The translations under genes were made by a program, and so were the position numbers. Under the pieces are notes generated by a model. That model was given only the letters and a program-made list of their open reading frames with translations, ran no database searches and was not told where the DNA came from. A stretch of DNA of 64,000 bases from Desulfovulcanus ferrireducens (lineage in GTDB: Bacteria; Desulfobacterota; Desulfovibrionia; Desulfovibrionales; Desulfonatronovibrionaceae), in NCBI RefSeq assembly GCF_018704065.1, contig NZ_JAGUQP010000003.1:47645-111644 (forward strand), written 5' to 3'. This document shows positions 1-9,131 of this stretch, piece after piece (the stretch's first letter is position 1; every line of letters begins with the position of its first letter).

Positions 1-1158
1 CGGCCCGATCCTGCTTAAATCTGTAAGCCGAAAATTTATGGCCTCATCCATTGACTCTACTTTGCGGCCACTAAAGCTTGAGGTGGCTGCATTATCACCT
101 AAAATTTTGGGCGCCAGGAACAAGCACAGCTCATCCACCAAATCCTGCTCTAGAAGGCTTAAAGCCAATCTGCCCCCACCCTCGCATAAAGTATAATAAA
201 TTTTATATTCCTGAAACAAACGATCAAAACCACTCCGCAGATCAAATCCCCGCCTTTGAGATTCTACGTTCTGTTTTTCTGTGTCTTCACCTCGTTCTAA
301 CTTTCCTGCTTCCCAACTCCCCTGCTTCTCAGCTTCCAAAGGCAGCCCCCAGACCTGGCAGCCTAAACTCCTTAATCTCTCGGCCTGAGAAGAGCTGGCC
401 TTTTCTTCAGTGGTCCAAAAAACAGTTTGCGCTGCCCTCTCAGACAGAAGATAAAAAGAATCATCCGTCTCAGGCAGTCTAGAGGTGACGATAACTGCCA
501 GAGGCTGAGCCAATTCATCCCCTTCAAGCCGGCAAGTAAGTTTGGGGTTATCCGCATAAAAGGTGTTGCCACCAACAATAACGGCTCCTACCTGAGAGCG
601 CAAACGATGTACTTCTTCCCTGGCCTTATGACTTGTTATCCATTTAGAATGGCCGTTATAAGTAGCAATTTTCCCATCCAGGGTTGAGGCGATTTTAAGG
701 TAAGAATAGGGTCTTTTCTCCTGGGTCCAGGCAATGAAGTCGGCAATAAGATCCCGGCACTCCTCCTCTAGAATACCTGCTTCAACCCGGACGCCATTGG
801 CCCGCAAAAACTCGATTCCTCCTCCCTGGACATGCGGGTTGGGATCCCTCGCACCTACAAAGACCTTTTTAATGCCAGCTTCTAAAATAGCTCTGGTACA
901 GGGTGGGGTTTTACCATAATGATTACATGGCTCCAAGGTAACGAAAAGGGAAGTGTTTTTCAGGTCAACACCTTTGTTTCTGGCCTCAGTAATGGCCTCC
1001 ACCTCGGCATGAGCTTGACCATAGGCCTTATGCCAGCCCCTGGCCACTATTTGTCCGTCCTTGACTATGACCGCACCAACACAGGGATTAGGCGCTGTTT
1101 TTCCCTTACCCTGTTTGGCTAGGTAGGCGGCCTGGAGCATAATCTGGTCTTTGTTCAT
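1..1158 (-). CDS. ribD: Riboflavin biosynthesis protein RibD (partial, C-terminus beyond window)
   Basis: Bifunctional riboflavin enzyme: an N-terminal deaminase acts on the diaminopyrimidine product of GTP cyclohydrolase II and a C-terminal reductase reduces the ribosyl side chain. Translating the minus strand from the ATG at 1158 gives an open frame to the window edge. The zinc site of the deaminase is clear: HAE at about residues 50-52, then PCNHYGKTPPC with cysteines near 78 and 87. The reductase domain follows, with the typical LKIASTLDGKIA near residue 155 and a VGGNTF motif. The end is missing because the window starts inside the gene. It lies 20 bp after the dCMP deaminase gene, so it is probably the tail of the lipid/glyA operon. 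All plus-strand open frames over this region are antisense shadows. Confidence 0.93.
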   Translation of the reverse strand, partial: MNKDQIMLQAAYLAKQGKGKTAPNPCVGAVIVKDGQIVARGWHKAYGQAHAEVEAITEARNKGVDLKNTSLFVTLEPCNHYGKTPPCTRAILEAGIKKVFVGARDPNPHVQGGGIEFLRANGVRVEAGILEEECRDLIADFIAWTQEKRPYSYLKIASTLDGKIATYNGHSKWITSHKAREEVHRLRSQVGAVIVGGNTFYADNPKLTCRLEGDELAQPLAVIVTSRLPETDDSFYLLSERAAQTVFWTTEEKASSSQAERLRSLGCQVWGLPLEAEKQGSWEAGKLERGEDTEKQNVESQRRGFDLRSGFDRLFQEYKIYYTLCEGGGRLALSLLEQDLVDELCLFLAPKILGDNAATSSFSGRKVESMDEAINFRLTDLSRIGP

Positions 1159-1178
1159 ACCTGTCTTACAAATCCGAA

Positions 1179-1637
1179 CTACGAATCAAAAGACAAGAGT
1201 TTAAATTTGATCCCGGCCTCTTTGAGCATTTGCTGAGCCAGTTCATCCGGATAGCCTTCCGCAAAATAGATGGCGGTGATGCCACAATTGATGAGCATTT
1301 TAGTACAGATAAGACATGGCTGGGTTGTGCAATAGATGGTGGCGTCCGCGATACTTACGCCGTGGACTGCGGCCTGGATGATTATATTTTGTTCGGCATG
1401 TAACCCCCGGCACAGTTCATGTCTCTGGCCGGAAGGAATTTTTAGTCGTTCCCGTAAACAGCCAATGTCCAGGCAATGGGCAAGACCTGCCGGGGCACCA
1501 TTATATCCTGTGGCTAGAATGCGCTTTTCCTTGACAGCTATAGCCCCTACCTTGCGCCTAAGACATGTGGATCTTTCCGCCACCAAGTGGGCGATGCGCA
1601 TGTAATATTCATCCCAACTAAGTCTAGTGTCAGCCAT
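1179..1637 (-). CDS. dCMP deaminase (ComEB/CMP-dCMP deaminase family)
   Basis: Cytosolic zinc deaminase, 152 residues, expected to convert dCMP to dUMP for dTTP synthesis. The zinc ligands are visible as HAEQN (His80, Glu82) and PCLICTK (Cys108, Cys111). The N-terminal part carries the [12 protein letters not shown] stretch typical of this family. It sits 15 bp after glyA and 20 bp before ribD, an arrangement common in sulfate reducers that links folate, nucleotide and flavin genes. SHMT supplies the methylene-THF that thymidylate synthase would use with this product. A late-competence ComEB name is also used for homologues, but a competence role is not implied here. Confidence 0.9.
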   Translation of the reverse strand: MADTRLSWDEYYMRIAHLVAERSTCLRRKVGAIAVKEKRILATGYNGAPAGLAHCLDIGCLRERLKIPSGQRHELCRGLHAEQNIIIQAAVHGVSIADATIYCTTQPCLICTKMLINCGITAIYFAEGYPDELAQQMLKEAGIKFKLLSFDS

Positions 1638-1652
1638 AATATTATCGAAATG

Positions 1653-2894
1653 TTACCAGGCAAACAGAGGAAATTCACGCGCAAATTTTTCTACTTCTTG
1701 CCTTACTTCATCCAATCTGGTGTCGTTCTCTCTGCTTTCTAAGGCTTTGACTATCCAGTCCACAATCTTATGCATATGCTCAGGCTTCATCCCCCTGGTA
1801 GTCAGAGCTGGAGTGCCAAGCCTGATCCCGGAGGTGACAAAGGGAGATCTTGTTTCAAAAGGAATTGTGTTTTTGTTTACAGTGATGCCCGCTTTATCCA
1901 GGGCAATTTCCGCTTCTTTGCCAGTTATGTCCTTGTTAGTTAGATCAACCAGGATAAGATGGTTGTCGGTACCTCCGGAAACCAGATTAAAACCGGCATC
2001 CACCAGATCTTTAGCCAAGGTTTTGGCGTTTTCAATAACCATTTTTTGATACTCTTTGAACTCTGGCTTTAGTGCCTCACCAAGGGCCACGGCCTTGGCA
2101 GCAATAATATGCATTAATGGCCCGCCCTGGATTCCGGGAAAAATTTGGGAATTTAACATCTTACCAAATTCTTCCGAGCTCAATATCATGCCACCGCGCG
2201 GGCCACGCAAAGTTTTATGCGTGGTGGTTGTGGTAAAATGGGCAAAAGGGATCGGGGATGGATGAAGATCAGCGGCAATAAGACCTGCAATATGTGCCAT
2301 GTCCACCATTAACTTAGCCCCAACCTTATCTGCAATCTCGCGGAATCTGGCAAAATCTATGGTCCTGGGATAGGCACTGGCTCCTGCCACGATGAGTTTT
2401 GGCTTGTGCTCAAGAGCCAGTTTCTCCACCTGGTCATAGTCAATGGTCCCGGTCTCTTTTTGTACCCCATAAAAAACAACATTATAAAGTTTTCCCGAAA
2501 AATTGACCGGGCTGCCGTGAGTCAAATGACCACCATGTGAAAGGTTCATGCCCAGAATGGTATCACCGATTTCTACGGCGCCGAAATAAACTCCCATATT
2601 TGCTTGGGAGCCGGAGTGTGGCTGAACATTAACATACTCGGCCTGAAAAAGTTTTTTAGCCCGCTCTCTTGCCAGATCTTCAGCCATGTCAACGAATTCG
2701 CATCCACCGTAATATCTTTTACCAGGATAGCCCTCAGCATATTTGTGTGTCATAACACTGCCCATTGCCTGGCGCACGGCAAGGGATGTAAAATTTTCCG
2801 AAGCAATAAGCTCCAGCTTGCTTATTTGTCGTTCTTCTTCCAGGGCAATAGCCTTAAATACTTCAGGATCTTTTCTCTTCAGTTCATCCATCAT
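1653..2894 (-). CDS. glyA: Serine hydroxymethyltransferase
   Basis: PLP enzyme interconverting serine and glycine while charging tetrahydrofolate; cytosolic. The 413-residue length is normal for a bacterial GlyA. The PLP lysine lies in [15 protein letters not shown] (Lys227), and the N-terminal [11 protein letters not shown] and [13 protein letters not shown] motifs are intact. It is followed after 15 bp by the dCMP deaminase gene and preceded by fabF with a 122-bp gap. That gap (2895-3016) holds a 7-bp-period arm and an 8-bp-period arm of the intergenic arrays described elsewhere, and no gene. Confidence 0.97.
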   Translation of the reverse strand: MMDELKRKDPEVFKAIALEEERQISKLELIASENFTSLAVRQAMGSVMTHKYAEGYPGKRYYGGCEFVDMAEDLARERAKKLFQAEYVNVQPHSGSQANMGVYFGAVEIGDTILGMNLSHGGHLTHGSPVNFSGKLYNVVFYGVQKETGTIDYDQVEKLALEHKPKLIVAGASAYPRTIDFARFREIADKVGAKLMVDMAHIAGLIAADLHPSPIPFAHFTTTTTHKTLRGPRGGMILSSEEFGKMLNSQIFPGIQGGPLMHIIAAKAVALGEALKPEFKEYQKMVIENAKTLAKDLVDAGFNLVSGGTDNHLILVDLTNKDITGKEAEIALDKAGITVNKNTIPFETRSPFVTSGIRLGTPALTTRGMKPEHMHKIVDWIVKALESRENDTRLDEVRQEVEKFAREFPLFAW

Positions 2895-2910
2895 TATCTT
2901 ATTTCTCCAT

Positions 2911-3010
2911 GTTCAATGTACAATATACAAGTATTAAGCTGAAAGATAAGTGATTACATTTACATAGATAATTTTATTTTTCCAACTTCCCTCTTATCTT
3001 CCTAACTTGC
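2911..3010. repeat. Intergenic short-period palindromic array between fabF and glyA
   Basis: The left arm at 2911-2938 reads as four 7-bp units of the form GTTCAAT, GTACAAT, ATACAAG, TATTAAG. The right arm at about 2983-3010 contains AAC/ATC triplets at 2984, 2996 and 3004. The arms face each other, as in the clearer arrays at 46.2, 49.5 and 50.7 kb. The phase is imperfect, so this is a weaker example. Confidence 0.5.
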
Positions 3011-3016
3011 GACCCT

Positions 3017-4258
3017 CTATCCCTGAAACTTTCTAAATAAAATAGAGCCATTCGTGCCGCCAAAGCCAAATGAATTGCACAGGGCAAACTGAATTTCTTT
3101 CTCTATTGACTTGCCGGGACAATAATTAAGATCACATTCGGGATCAGGATGTTCCAGGTTAATAGTTCCGGGAATTTTACTCTCAAAAACGCTGAGTACA
3201 CTAAAAACACTTTCAATGCCACCTGCTGCTCCGAGCGTATGACCGATCATGGATTTATTAGCTGTAATAAGAATATCATAGGCATGTTGACCAAAAACTT
3301 TCTTAATGGCCCTGGTTTCACAAATATCATTTAATTTAGTGGAAGTGCCGTGGGCATTGATATGGTCGATATCCTCAGGACTTACGTCAGCCTCTTTAAG
3401 AGCACTCTGCATCGCCTGAGCCATACCTGCACCACTTTCCTCGGGAGCAGTCATGTGATAGGCATCAGAAGAAGCTCCAAAACCAACAACTTCAGCATAA
3501 ATCTTAGCCCCACGCTCCAGTGCATGCTCCAGGGATTCCAGAAGCAAAAAACCGCATCCTTCACCAATGACAAATCCATCCCGATCCTTGTCAAAAGGAC
3601 GGCTTGCCTTTTGGGGCTCATCATTGCGTGTCGATAAAGCTCTCATGGCGTTAAAGCCTGATACAGCCATAGGGGTTATTGTTGACTCAACGCCACCTGT
3701 AATCATGGCCTTGACTCGCCCCAATTTAATGTCAGAGTAAGCATACCCTATAGCATGGAGGCCAGAGGCACAGGCTGAAGTAGTTGCCAGATTGGGGCCT
3801 TTGGCTCCTGTTGCAATGGAAACCTGTCCGGAAGCCATGTTTGAAATCAACTGTGGAATGTAAAATGGAGAAACTCGCCTGGGCCCGGATTTCATCAATT
3901 TTGTGTGAAATTCTTCAATGGTTTCTAAGCCTCCCAAGCCGCAACCCAAGATGACCCCCAACTCGTCTGCCTTCTCCTCTTGAGTGGACCAATTGGCATC
4001 TTCAACGAGCATTTTCGCTGCAGCAACTGCAAACTGGCAGAATCTGTCCAGCCTTCTGGCCAGTTTAGGAGACAGAAAGTCTTCAACCTTGAAATCCTTG
4101 ACCTCGGCCGCAATTTTGGTCGCATAATCCTGACAGTCAAATCTGGTAATTTTATCGACTCCACTTACTCCAGCCAAAAGATTATCCCAGCTTTTTTGCA
4201 AATTGGGGCCAATAGGCGTTATGGCTGCCAGACCTGTGACGACAACCCTGTTGAGCAT
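3017..4258 (-). CDS. fabF: 3-oxoacyl-[acyl-carrier-protein] synthase II
   Basis: Elongating condensing enzyme of type II fatty acid synthesis, using malonyl-ACP. The 413-residue protein has the Cys-His-His triad: TSACASG with Cys163, NAHGTSTKLND with His303, and KSMIGHTLGAAGG with Lys335 and His340. It follows acpP in the same direction. The 229-bp gap to acpP contains a perfect 11-bp hairpin (4390-4415), so the relative expression of ACP and FabF may be set after transcription. It is part of the fabH-fabG-acpP-fabF block. Confidence 0.97.
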   Translation of the reverse strand: MLNRVVVTGLAAITPIGPNLQKSWDNLLAGVSGVDKITRFDCQDYATKIAAEVKDFKVEDFLSPKLARRLDRFCQFAVAAAKMLVEDANWSTQEEKADELGVILGCGLGGLETIEEFHTKLMKSGPRRVSPFYIPQLISNMASGQVSIATGAKGPNLATTSACASGLHAIGYAYSDIKLGRVKAMITGGVESTITPMAVSGFNAMRALSTRNDEPQKASRPFDKDRDGFVIGEGCGFLLLESLEHALERGAKIYAEVVGFGASSDAYHMTAPEESGAGMAQAMQSALKEADVSPEDIDHINAHGTSTKLNDICETRAIKKVFGQHAYDILITANKSMIGHTLGAAGGIESVFSVLSVFESKIPGTINLEHPDPECDLNYCPGKSIEKEIQFALCNSFGFGGTNGSILFRKFQG

Positions 4259-4389
4259 GACTACCTCGAAAAAAGTTTAAAGTTTTTTTTAAAGTTTAAT
4301 GTTTAGAGTATAGATATAAACGATCACAGAACTTTAATTTAACGGGGTCTCTACCTTAAGAAATAATAACACGAAGCCGATAGTTTTTT

Positions 4390-4415
4390 GGGGTAGCCCC
4401 TAATGGGGCTACCCC
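4390..4415. other. Perfect 11-bp intercistronic hairpin between acpP and fabF
   Basis: GGGGTAGCCCC, loop TAAT, GGGGCTACCCC. In the direction of transcription (minus) the stem is followed by A residues, not U, so it is not an intrinsic terminator for acpP. It could act as a 3'-end stabiliser for the acpP message or as a processing site. This is inference from structure only. Confidence 0.6.
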
Positions 4416-4487
4416 CTGTGATCTTATTTATCCAGACCGGTTTATTCCACCACTCAATGTGCCTAAGAAGGATAACTGGTATCCAGA

Positions 4488-4718
4488 TTACTGATTGGCC
4501 TTAATGAAATCGATTGCGTCCTGCACTGTCCTGATTTGTTGGGCCTTCTCATCGTCGATTTCGATATCGAACTCTTCTTCCATGGCCATGATCAGTTCAG
4601 TGAGATCCAGGGAGTCCGCGCCAAGATCTTCCACAAATTTTGACTCTGGCTTTACTTCATCAGCAGAAACACCTAATTGTTCCACAACAATTTCTTTCAC
4701 TTTTTCCTCAACTGACAT
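4488..4718 (-). CDS. acpP: Acyl carrier protein
   Basis: Small acidic carrier of acyl chains, 76 residues from the chosen start. The phosphopantetheine serine is Ser36 in [10 protein letters not shown]. An in-frame ATG four codons upstream (4730) is rejected because GGAGG lies within that extension, about 6 nt before the ATG at 4718. The spacing and the conventional [10 protein letters not shown] start support 4718. The gene sits between fabG (183 bp upstream) and fabF. Confidence 0.97.
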   Translation of the reverse strand: MSVEEKVKEIVVEQLGVSADEVKPESKFVEDLGADSLDLTELIMAMEEEFDIEIDDEKAQQIRTVQDAIDFIKANQ

Positions 4719-4901
4719 AGTTCCCTCCATGATTATTTTTGTTTAAAATGTAGCATTATTAAATTTTAACAAATAAAAACATAAAAAATGTCGGGACTAG
4801 AGTGTAGAGTTGATAAATGTAAACTTTTAAAATGGAAAACTGGCTTTTCAACTTAACACTCAAGCCTTCCAACTTCAAATTTTTTAAAGCCGAGTCTTCT
4901 A

Positions 4902-5645
4902 TTACAGGTACATTCCCCCATTTACGTTAATAACTTGCCCGGTAATATAGGAAGCCTCCTTTGAGGCCAGAAAAGCAATGGCTTCGGCTATATCTTCAGC
5001 AGTTCCAAAGCGTTGAAGAGGTATCTTGTTCAGATATTCATTTTGCAGATTTTCAGGAAGGCCAGCAGTCATATCCGTGGTGATAAAGCCGGGAGCAACA
5101 GCATTGACTGTAATGTTTCTTGAGGCCAGTTCCAGGGCCGCAGTCTTGGTCAAACCAATCATACCGGCCTTTGCTGCAGTATAATTGGCCTGTCCCGGGT
5201 TGCCTGCCTGGCCAGTGACAGATGTTATATTGATAATCCGGCCATAACGCTGTTTAATCATGATCTTGGCCGCCTGTTGCAGGCAGACAAACGAGCCGGT
5301 AAGGTTTACCTGAATCACCTTTTCCCATTGTTCCTTATTCATGCGTATAAGCAACCCATCTTTGGTCATGCCGGCATTATTGACCAAGACTTCCAAAAAA
5401 ACTTTTTTTCTAATTTCTTTCTCAAAAAAACTTACCACTTGATCCCAATCGCCAATATCCAGACAAAAAGCCTTGGCTTGCCCACCTTGGTCTGCAATCT
5501 GGGCACAGGTTTGCTCGGCCAGTTCGGGTTTACTCACATAAGTCAGAAAAATTTGATACCCCATCTTGGCAAGACGTAATGCAGCGGCCTTACCTATTCC
5601 TCTTGATCCACCAGTAATTAATGCTGTTCTAACTAATTCTCCCAT
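4902..5645 (-). CDS. fabG: 3-oxoacyl-[acyl-carrier-protein] reductase
   Basis: NADPH-dependent short-chain dehydrogenase that reduces 3-ketoacyl-ACP. It is 247 residues with the Rossmann TGGSRGIGKA near residues 11-20, NNAG near 89-92, and the catalytic Ser142, Tyr155 (NYTAAK) and Lys159. The C-terminal ITGQVINVNGGMYL is typical of FabG. It lies 52 bp after fabH and 183 bp before acpP. The assignment within the large SDR family rests on context as well as motifs. Confidence 0.95.
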   Translation of the reverse strand: MGELVRTALITGGSRGIGKAAALRLAKMGYQIFLTYVSKPELAEQTCAQIADQGGQAKAFCLDIGDWDQVVSFFEKEIRKKVFLEVLVNNAGMTKDGLLIRMNKEQWEKVIQVNLTGSFVCLQQAAKIMIKQRYGRIINITSVTGQAGNPGQANYTAAKAGMIGLTKTAALELASRNITVNAVAPGFITTDMTAGLPENLQNEYLNKIPLQRFGTAEDIAEAIAFLASKEASYITGQVINVNGGMYL

Positions 5646-5697
5646 AAAAAGCCTCTTAATAATTTGAACTTCACCTCAGAACACAAAACTCAATACT

Positions 5698-6681
5698 CTA
5701 AAACTTTACAAGGGCAGCCCCCCAAGTAAAGCCTCCACCAAAGGCCACTAATAACACACGATCGCCAGGAGCAATGCGTCCTTTTTGTTTTGCTTCGGCC
5801 AGTGCAATAGGTACAGAAGCTGCCGAAGTATTGCCATAATCCTGTACATTGACAAAAATTTTTTCAGGCGGAAACTCTAATTTTTTGCCCACCGCTTCTA
5901 TAATGCGGTTATTGGCCTGATGAGGGATAAGTAGGTTAATATCCTCCACAGACAAATTGTTCTTTTTCAAGATTTCAAGAGCAATATTAGACATGGAGCG
6001 TACAGCATGCTTGAACACGGTCTGGCCTTGCATCTGGACAAAAAAGTCCTCATCGGCCTTTTGACCAAAGGTCAAAGGGTATGCTGAACCGCCGCCCTTG
6101 ACAGTTAATAGCTCCCCTAAGGACCCATCTGCTTTTAATAGAACATCTTCGAGTACGGCTCCGTCTTCCCCAGAATTAGAAAGAATCACAGCTCCTGCGC
6201 CATCACCAAAAAGTACGCAGGTAGAGCGATCATTAAAATTGACTCTCGATGTAACCACTTCTGAGGCTACAACGAGGACTTTTGCATCTGCATAGAGAGC
6301 ACAAAAACCTCTTGCCAGGTCAAGGGCATAAATAAAACCAGTGCAAGCAGCATTTATATCACAACTAGGAATATCTTTGATGCCCAATTTTTTTTGCAAT
6401 ACACATGCAGCACTGGGAATGTAACTGTCAGGCGTAAAGGTAGCCGTAATAATATGAGTTAAGTCTTGGGGTTCAAGGTGGGCATCCTGAAGGGCATTTT
6501 GAGCGGCAACCAAAGCCAGATCAGAACAGGCCTCATCCTCAACAATGTGCCGTTTTTTAATACCTGTTCTGGTTGTTATCCACTCATCCGAAGTATCCAC
6601 TAATTTTTCCAAGTCGTCGTTGGTCAAAATCTTGTCCGGCACATAAAAGCCGAGACCACAAATTTGCGTTTCTCTATCCAT
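5698..6681 (-). CDS. fabH: 3-oxoacyl-[acyl-carrier-protein] synthase III
   Basis: Initiating condensing enzyme joining acetyl-CoA (or another acyl-CoA) to malonyl-ACP. The 327-residue protein carries Cys113 in NAACTGFIYAL, His254 in PHQANNRI and Asn284 in YGNTSAAS. It lies between plsX and fabG. The 148-bp gap to plsX (6682-6829) shows no gene and no clear hairpin. Confidence 0.96.
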   Translation of the reverse strand: MDRETQICGLGFYVPDKILTNDDLEKLVDTSDEWITTRTGIKKRHIVEDEACSDLALVAAQNALQDAHLEPQDLTHIITATFTPDSYIPSAACVLQKKLGIKDIPSCDINAACTGFIYALDLARGFCALYADAKVLVVASEVVTSRVNFNDRSTCVLFGDGAGAVILSNSGEDGAVLEDVLLKADGSLGELLTVKGGGSAYPLTFGQKADEDFFVQMQGQTVFKHAVRSMSNIALEILKKNNLSVEDINLLIPHQANNRIIEAVGKKLEFPPEKIFVNVQDYGNTSAASVPIALAEAKQKGRIAPGDRVLLVAFGGGFTWGAALVKF

Positions 6682-6829
6682 GTAAATGATCCTATTTTTT
6701 AAAGGCTAAAGCACAGGACACAAGACGTAAGCTAAAGATAATTTTTTCACAAGACGCACAAATTCAATCAAATTTTCCTATCTTAAATGAACTTTTCCTT
6801 CAGAACAAATAAATCACTCAACATTCAAT

Positions 6830-7876
6830 TTATGAACGCGGCAAGGCCCTCTTACCAAAGATGCTCAATTCTCTGTTGGCGGATAAACCTTCTACCAGAT
6901 GTTCATTAGCCTGGTTTTTAATAAAGGTAGCGGCCATATGCACTGCATTTGTTATGGCCTTGCTGTTGGAGGAGCCATGACAGACAATGGCAATGCCTCT
7001 TAAGCCAAGAAGCGGGGCACCCCCATATTCAGCGTAGTCAATTCGGCGCCCAAAACGCTTTAGGGCCCTGATCCCCAGGAGAAAACCAAGACGAGCCAAA
7101 AAACTTTTTTTTACCTCGGCCTTTAACAACTTGGTCAAAGATATGGCCAGGCCTTCCATAAGTTTCAGGGCAATATTGCCCACAAAACCATCGCAGACAA
7201 CAATGTCTGCTTTGCCTGTAAATATATCCCGACCTTCTACATTGCCTATGAAATTTAGGGAAGACATCCTGAACAATTCAACTGCTTCCCTGACCAGCTT
7301 ATTGCCTTTGCCCTCTTCCTCACCAATGGTTAAGATCCCGACCCGCGGTTTCTCTATGTGCAACACATCCCGAGCCAGGACATCCGCCATGAGCCCGAAT
7401 TGAACCAAATGGTAAGGCTTGCAATCCACATTGGCACCGACATCGATCAAAATGGTCGGGCCCTTTTCAGAAGGAATGATCGAGGCCAGGGCTGGGCGCT
7501 CAACACCTTTGATTCGCCCCAGAATAAACATGCCGCAGGCCAAAGTAGCGCCGGAATTACCAGCACTGACTACACCATGGGCCTTACCTTCGCGCACCAA
7601 CCTGAATGCCACCTCAATAGAGGTATTTTTCTTTTTGCGCAAAATCTCAGATGGCTTTTCTGACATGCCTGCGACTTCTGGAGCATGGACAACTTCAATA
7701 TCTAACCCATTCGTTTTATGTTGTTTTAACTCCTGGGAAAGAATCTTTTCATCGCCGACTAGAATCAGAGAAAGCCGTTCTGCCCTGGCGGCCTTTAAAG
7801 CGCCTGGGATAACGACTTGGGGACCGTGGTCCCCTCCCATGGCATCGATAGCAATGCAAGGGGTTTGCTTAGGCAT
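6830..7876 (-). CDS. plsX: Phosphate acyltransferase PlsX
   Basis: Converts acyl-ACP to acyl-phosphate, the donor used by PlsY in phospholipid synthesis; membrane-associated. The 348-residue protein starts with the family motif IAIDAMGGDHGP and has the conserved VSAGNSGA and VVCDGFVGN segments. Its start overlaps the stop of rpmF by 8 bp, so the two are translationally coupled, as is common for rpmF-plsX. Confidence 0.96.
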   Translation of the reverse strand: MPKQTPCIAIDAMGGDHGPQVVIPGALKAARAERLSLILVGDEKILSQELKQHKTNGLDIEVVHAPEVAGMSEKPSEILRKKKNTSIEVAFRLVREGKAHGVVSAGNSGATLACGMFILGRIKGVERPALASIIPSEKGPTILIDVGANVDCKPYHLVQFGLMADVLARDVLHIEKPRVGILTIGEEEGKGNKLVREAVELFRMSSLNFIGNVEGRDIFTGKADIVVCDGFVGNIALKLMEGLAISLTKLLKAEVKKSFLARLGFLLGIRALKRFGRRIDYAEYGGAPLLGLRGIAIVCHGSSNSKAITNAVHMAATFIKNQANEHLVEGLSANRELSIFGKRALPRS

Positions 7877-8048
7877 CCTCGCGCCTTAAATATTGTCTCC
7901 CTTTATAATTGCCACAACCAGGACAAATGCGGTGGGGCAATGTGGCTTCGCCGCACTCGCAGTAAATAAAATTGGGAGCAGAGATATGGTCATGAGACCT
8001 GCGCATACCTTTTTTGGATTTGGATGTTTTCTTCTTTGGTACAGCCAT
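7869..8048 (-). CDS. rpmF: 50S ribosomal protein L32
   Basis: A 59-residue ribosomal protein read directly from the minus strand, starting MAVPKKKTSKSKKGMRRSH. It is a zinc-ribbon form of L32, with CEC and CPGC pairs. A GAGGTG ribosome-binding site lies 5 nt before the ATG. It overlaps plsX by 8 bp and follows the DUF177 gene by 79 bp. Small, but certain from the sequence and context. Confidence 0.96.
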   Translation of the reverse strand: MAVPKKKTSKSKKGMRRSHDHISAPNFIYCECGEATLPHRICPGCGNYKGRQYLRREDA

Positions 8049-8127
8049 GATTTCACCTCTTCTTAATGGTTAAACTCGAGTAGTTGAGTTGTGATGTTAA
8101 ACGGATATGCTCTCAACCTTTACAATC

Positions 8128-8655
8128 CTAATTACCCTTAACTTTAAATTGTTTTAACACAGCCAGCCGTGGGTCGCCAGCATTTCGCTCACAACTGCAA
8201 ATTTTTTCATTCAAATTTTGACCACAATGTGGACAAAGACCCTTGCAGCTCTCTGAGCAAAGATACTTATCGGGCAAGGCAAGGACAAATTGTTCCCAAA
8301 ATAAATGCTCTATATCAAGCTCCCAGGCCCCATCAATAAAGCGGAGCAGAGGTTTTTGAACATGGTCAGGTTCAACCGGCTCAAACTCCTCAAAAAGGCC
8401 AAAAGAGTAATCAACACCAACCCTCGCCTGCTCCAAACAGCGGTTACATGGCAAAAAAACAGAACCGCTGATTTTTCCCTGGATGTAAAATCCTTTTTTT
8501 TGGGGGATAATACTAAGCCAAACGACTAAACTTTCAGCCATAGCGCAGGGCAACTTGTTTTTCTCCCACAAGTACACCCACGCCTGGTCATCTTGAAAAG
8601 AAAATTCCCGGCCTTCTGCCGGGATGTCGGTCAAAGAGAGCCATTTTTTTTGCAT
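8128..8655 (-). CDS. DUF177 / YceD family protein
   Basis: A 175-residue cytosolic protein of the YceD family, genes for which are usually found next to rpmF. In bacteria and plastids the family is tied to 23S rRNA accumulation and ribosome assembly; its biochemical role here is not established. Two cysteine clusters, CNRC near residue 111 and a C-terminal CPHC followed by CSC, suggest metal binding. The ATG at 8655 is preferred to the GTG at 8661 because GAGG sits 5 nt upstream of it. It is the first gene of the run that continues through plsX and the fab genes. Confidence 0.85.
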   Translation of the reverse strand: MQKKWLSLTDIPAEGREFSFQDDQAWVYLWEKNKLPCAMAESLVVWLSIIPQKKGFYIQGKISGSVFLPCNRCLEQARVGVDYSFGLFEEFEPVEPDHVQKPLLRFIDGAWELDIEHLFWEQFVLALPDKYLCSESCKGLCPHCGQNLNEKICSCERNAGDPRLAVLKQFKVKGN

Positions 8656-8676
8656 AATCACCTCGGAAACAAGCTG

Positions 8677-8704
8677 TCTATATTGCGAATAATTTTCTTG
8701 TCAA
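8677..8704 (-). promoter_or_regulatory. Sigma-70-type promoter of the DUF177-rpmF-plsX-fab operon
   Basis: TTGACA, 16-nt spacer, TATAGA on the minus strand, ending about 20 bp upstream of the DUF177 start codon. The match to consensus is strong and no other candidate is visible in the gap to the divergent rpmB. Confidence 0.7.
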
Positions 8705-8773
8705 GGAGTTTGCACTTGCTATTTTTGAGCAAGCAAGTTAGGAGAGTAAATTCTTTGGCATTGAGTGGATGAA

Positions 8774-8813
8774 TTCGCGAGTTGCAAAAACCGTATGTTT
8801 TAGACCTCGCGAA
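8774..8813 (+). promoter_or_regulatory. Inverted repeat in the rpmB leader
   Basis: TTCGCGAG and its exact complement CTCGCGAA enclose 24 bases about 55 bp upstream of rpmB. A second small stem, CTTGCT/AGCAAG, lies near 8718-8737. In RNA the 8-bp stem could form a leader structure, possibly for L28 autoregulation. No function is shown by the sequence. Confidence 0.4.
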
Positions 8814-8866
8814 ATAAATTTTTGAGACAAATCAAAGATTTACATAACGAGTGAGGAGGTTCGGTT

Positions 8867-9067
8867 ATGGGAAAAGAATGTGCTATCTGCGGAAAGAAGC
8901 CTCAGGTTGGGAATAATGTCAGCCATGCCAATAATAAAACTAAAAGAAGATTTATGCCCAATCTGCAGAAAGTCAAGGCCCAATTACCCAGTGGACAGGT
9001 AAAGAAAATTAGCGTGTGCACCAGGTGCATTCGCTCCGGCGCTGTCGTCAAGCCAATGGCAAAATAA
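8867..9067 (+). CDS. rpmB: 50S ribosomal protein L28
   Basis: A 66-residue ribosomal protein of the cysteine-containing type (CAIC near residue 5, CTRC near residue 53). The signature [18 protein letters not shown] is clear. GGAGG lies 7 nt before the ATG. It is transcribed alone, divergently from the DUF177 operon, and ends 3 bp before an intrinsic terminator. Confidence 0.96.
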   Translation: MGKECAICGKKPQVGNNVSHANNKTKRRFMPNLQKVKAQLPSGQVKKISVCTRCIRSGAVVKPMAK

Positions 9068-9070
9068 AAA

Positions 9071-9098
9071 AAGGCGGCTAAACCAGCCGCCTTTTTTT
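9071..9098. terminator. Bidirectional intrinsic terminator after rpmB
   Basis: GGCGGCT, loop AAACC, AGCCGCC, with a T run on the right and an A run on the left, so it serves both rpmB and the convergent small gene on the minus strand. Confidence 0.92.
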
Positions 9099-9131
9099 AT
9101 TTTGTAGAAATAACACCCTGGCCTAACTTCG

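Noticed and set aside
78..1122. Several plus-strand open frames over 78-1122
   Set aside because: They are antisense to a clear, motif-complete ribD frame on the minus strand that is only missing its end because of the window edge.
1..1178. FMN riboswitch before ribD
   Set aside because: ribD follows the dCMP deaminase gene with a 20-bp gap, leaving no room for a leader.
4381..4415. Hairpin after acpP as an intrinsic terminator
   Set aside because: In the direction of transcription the stem is followed by A residues, not a U tract.
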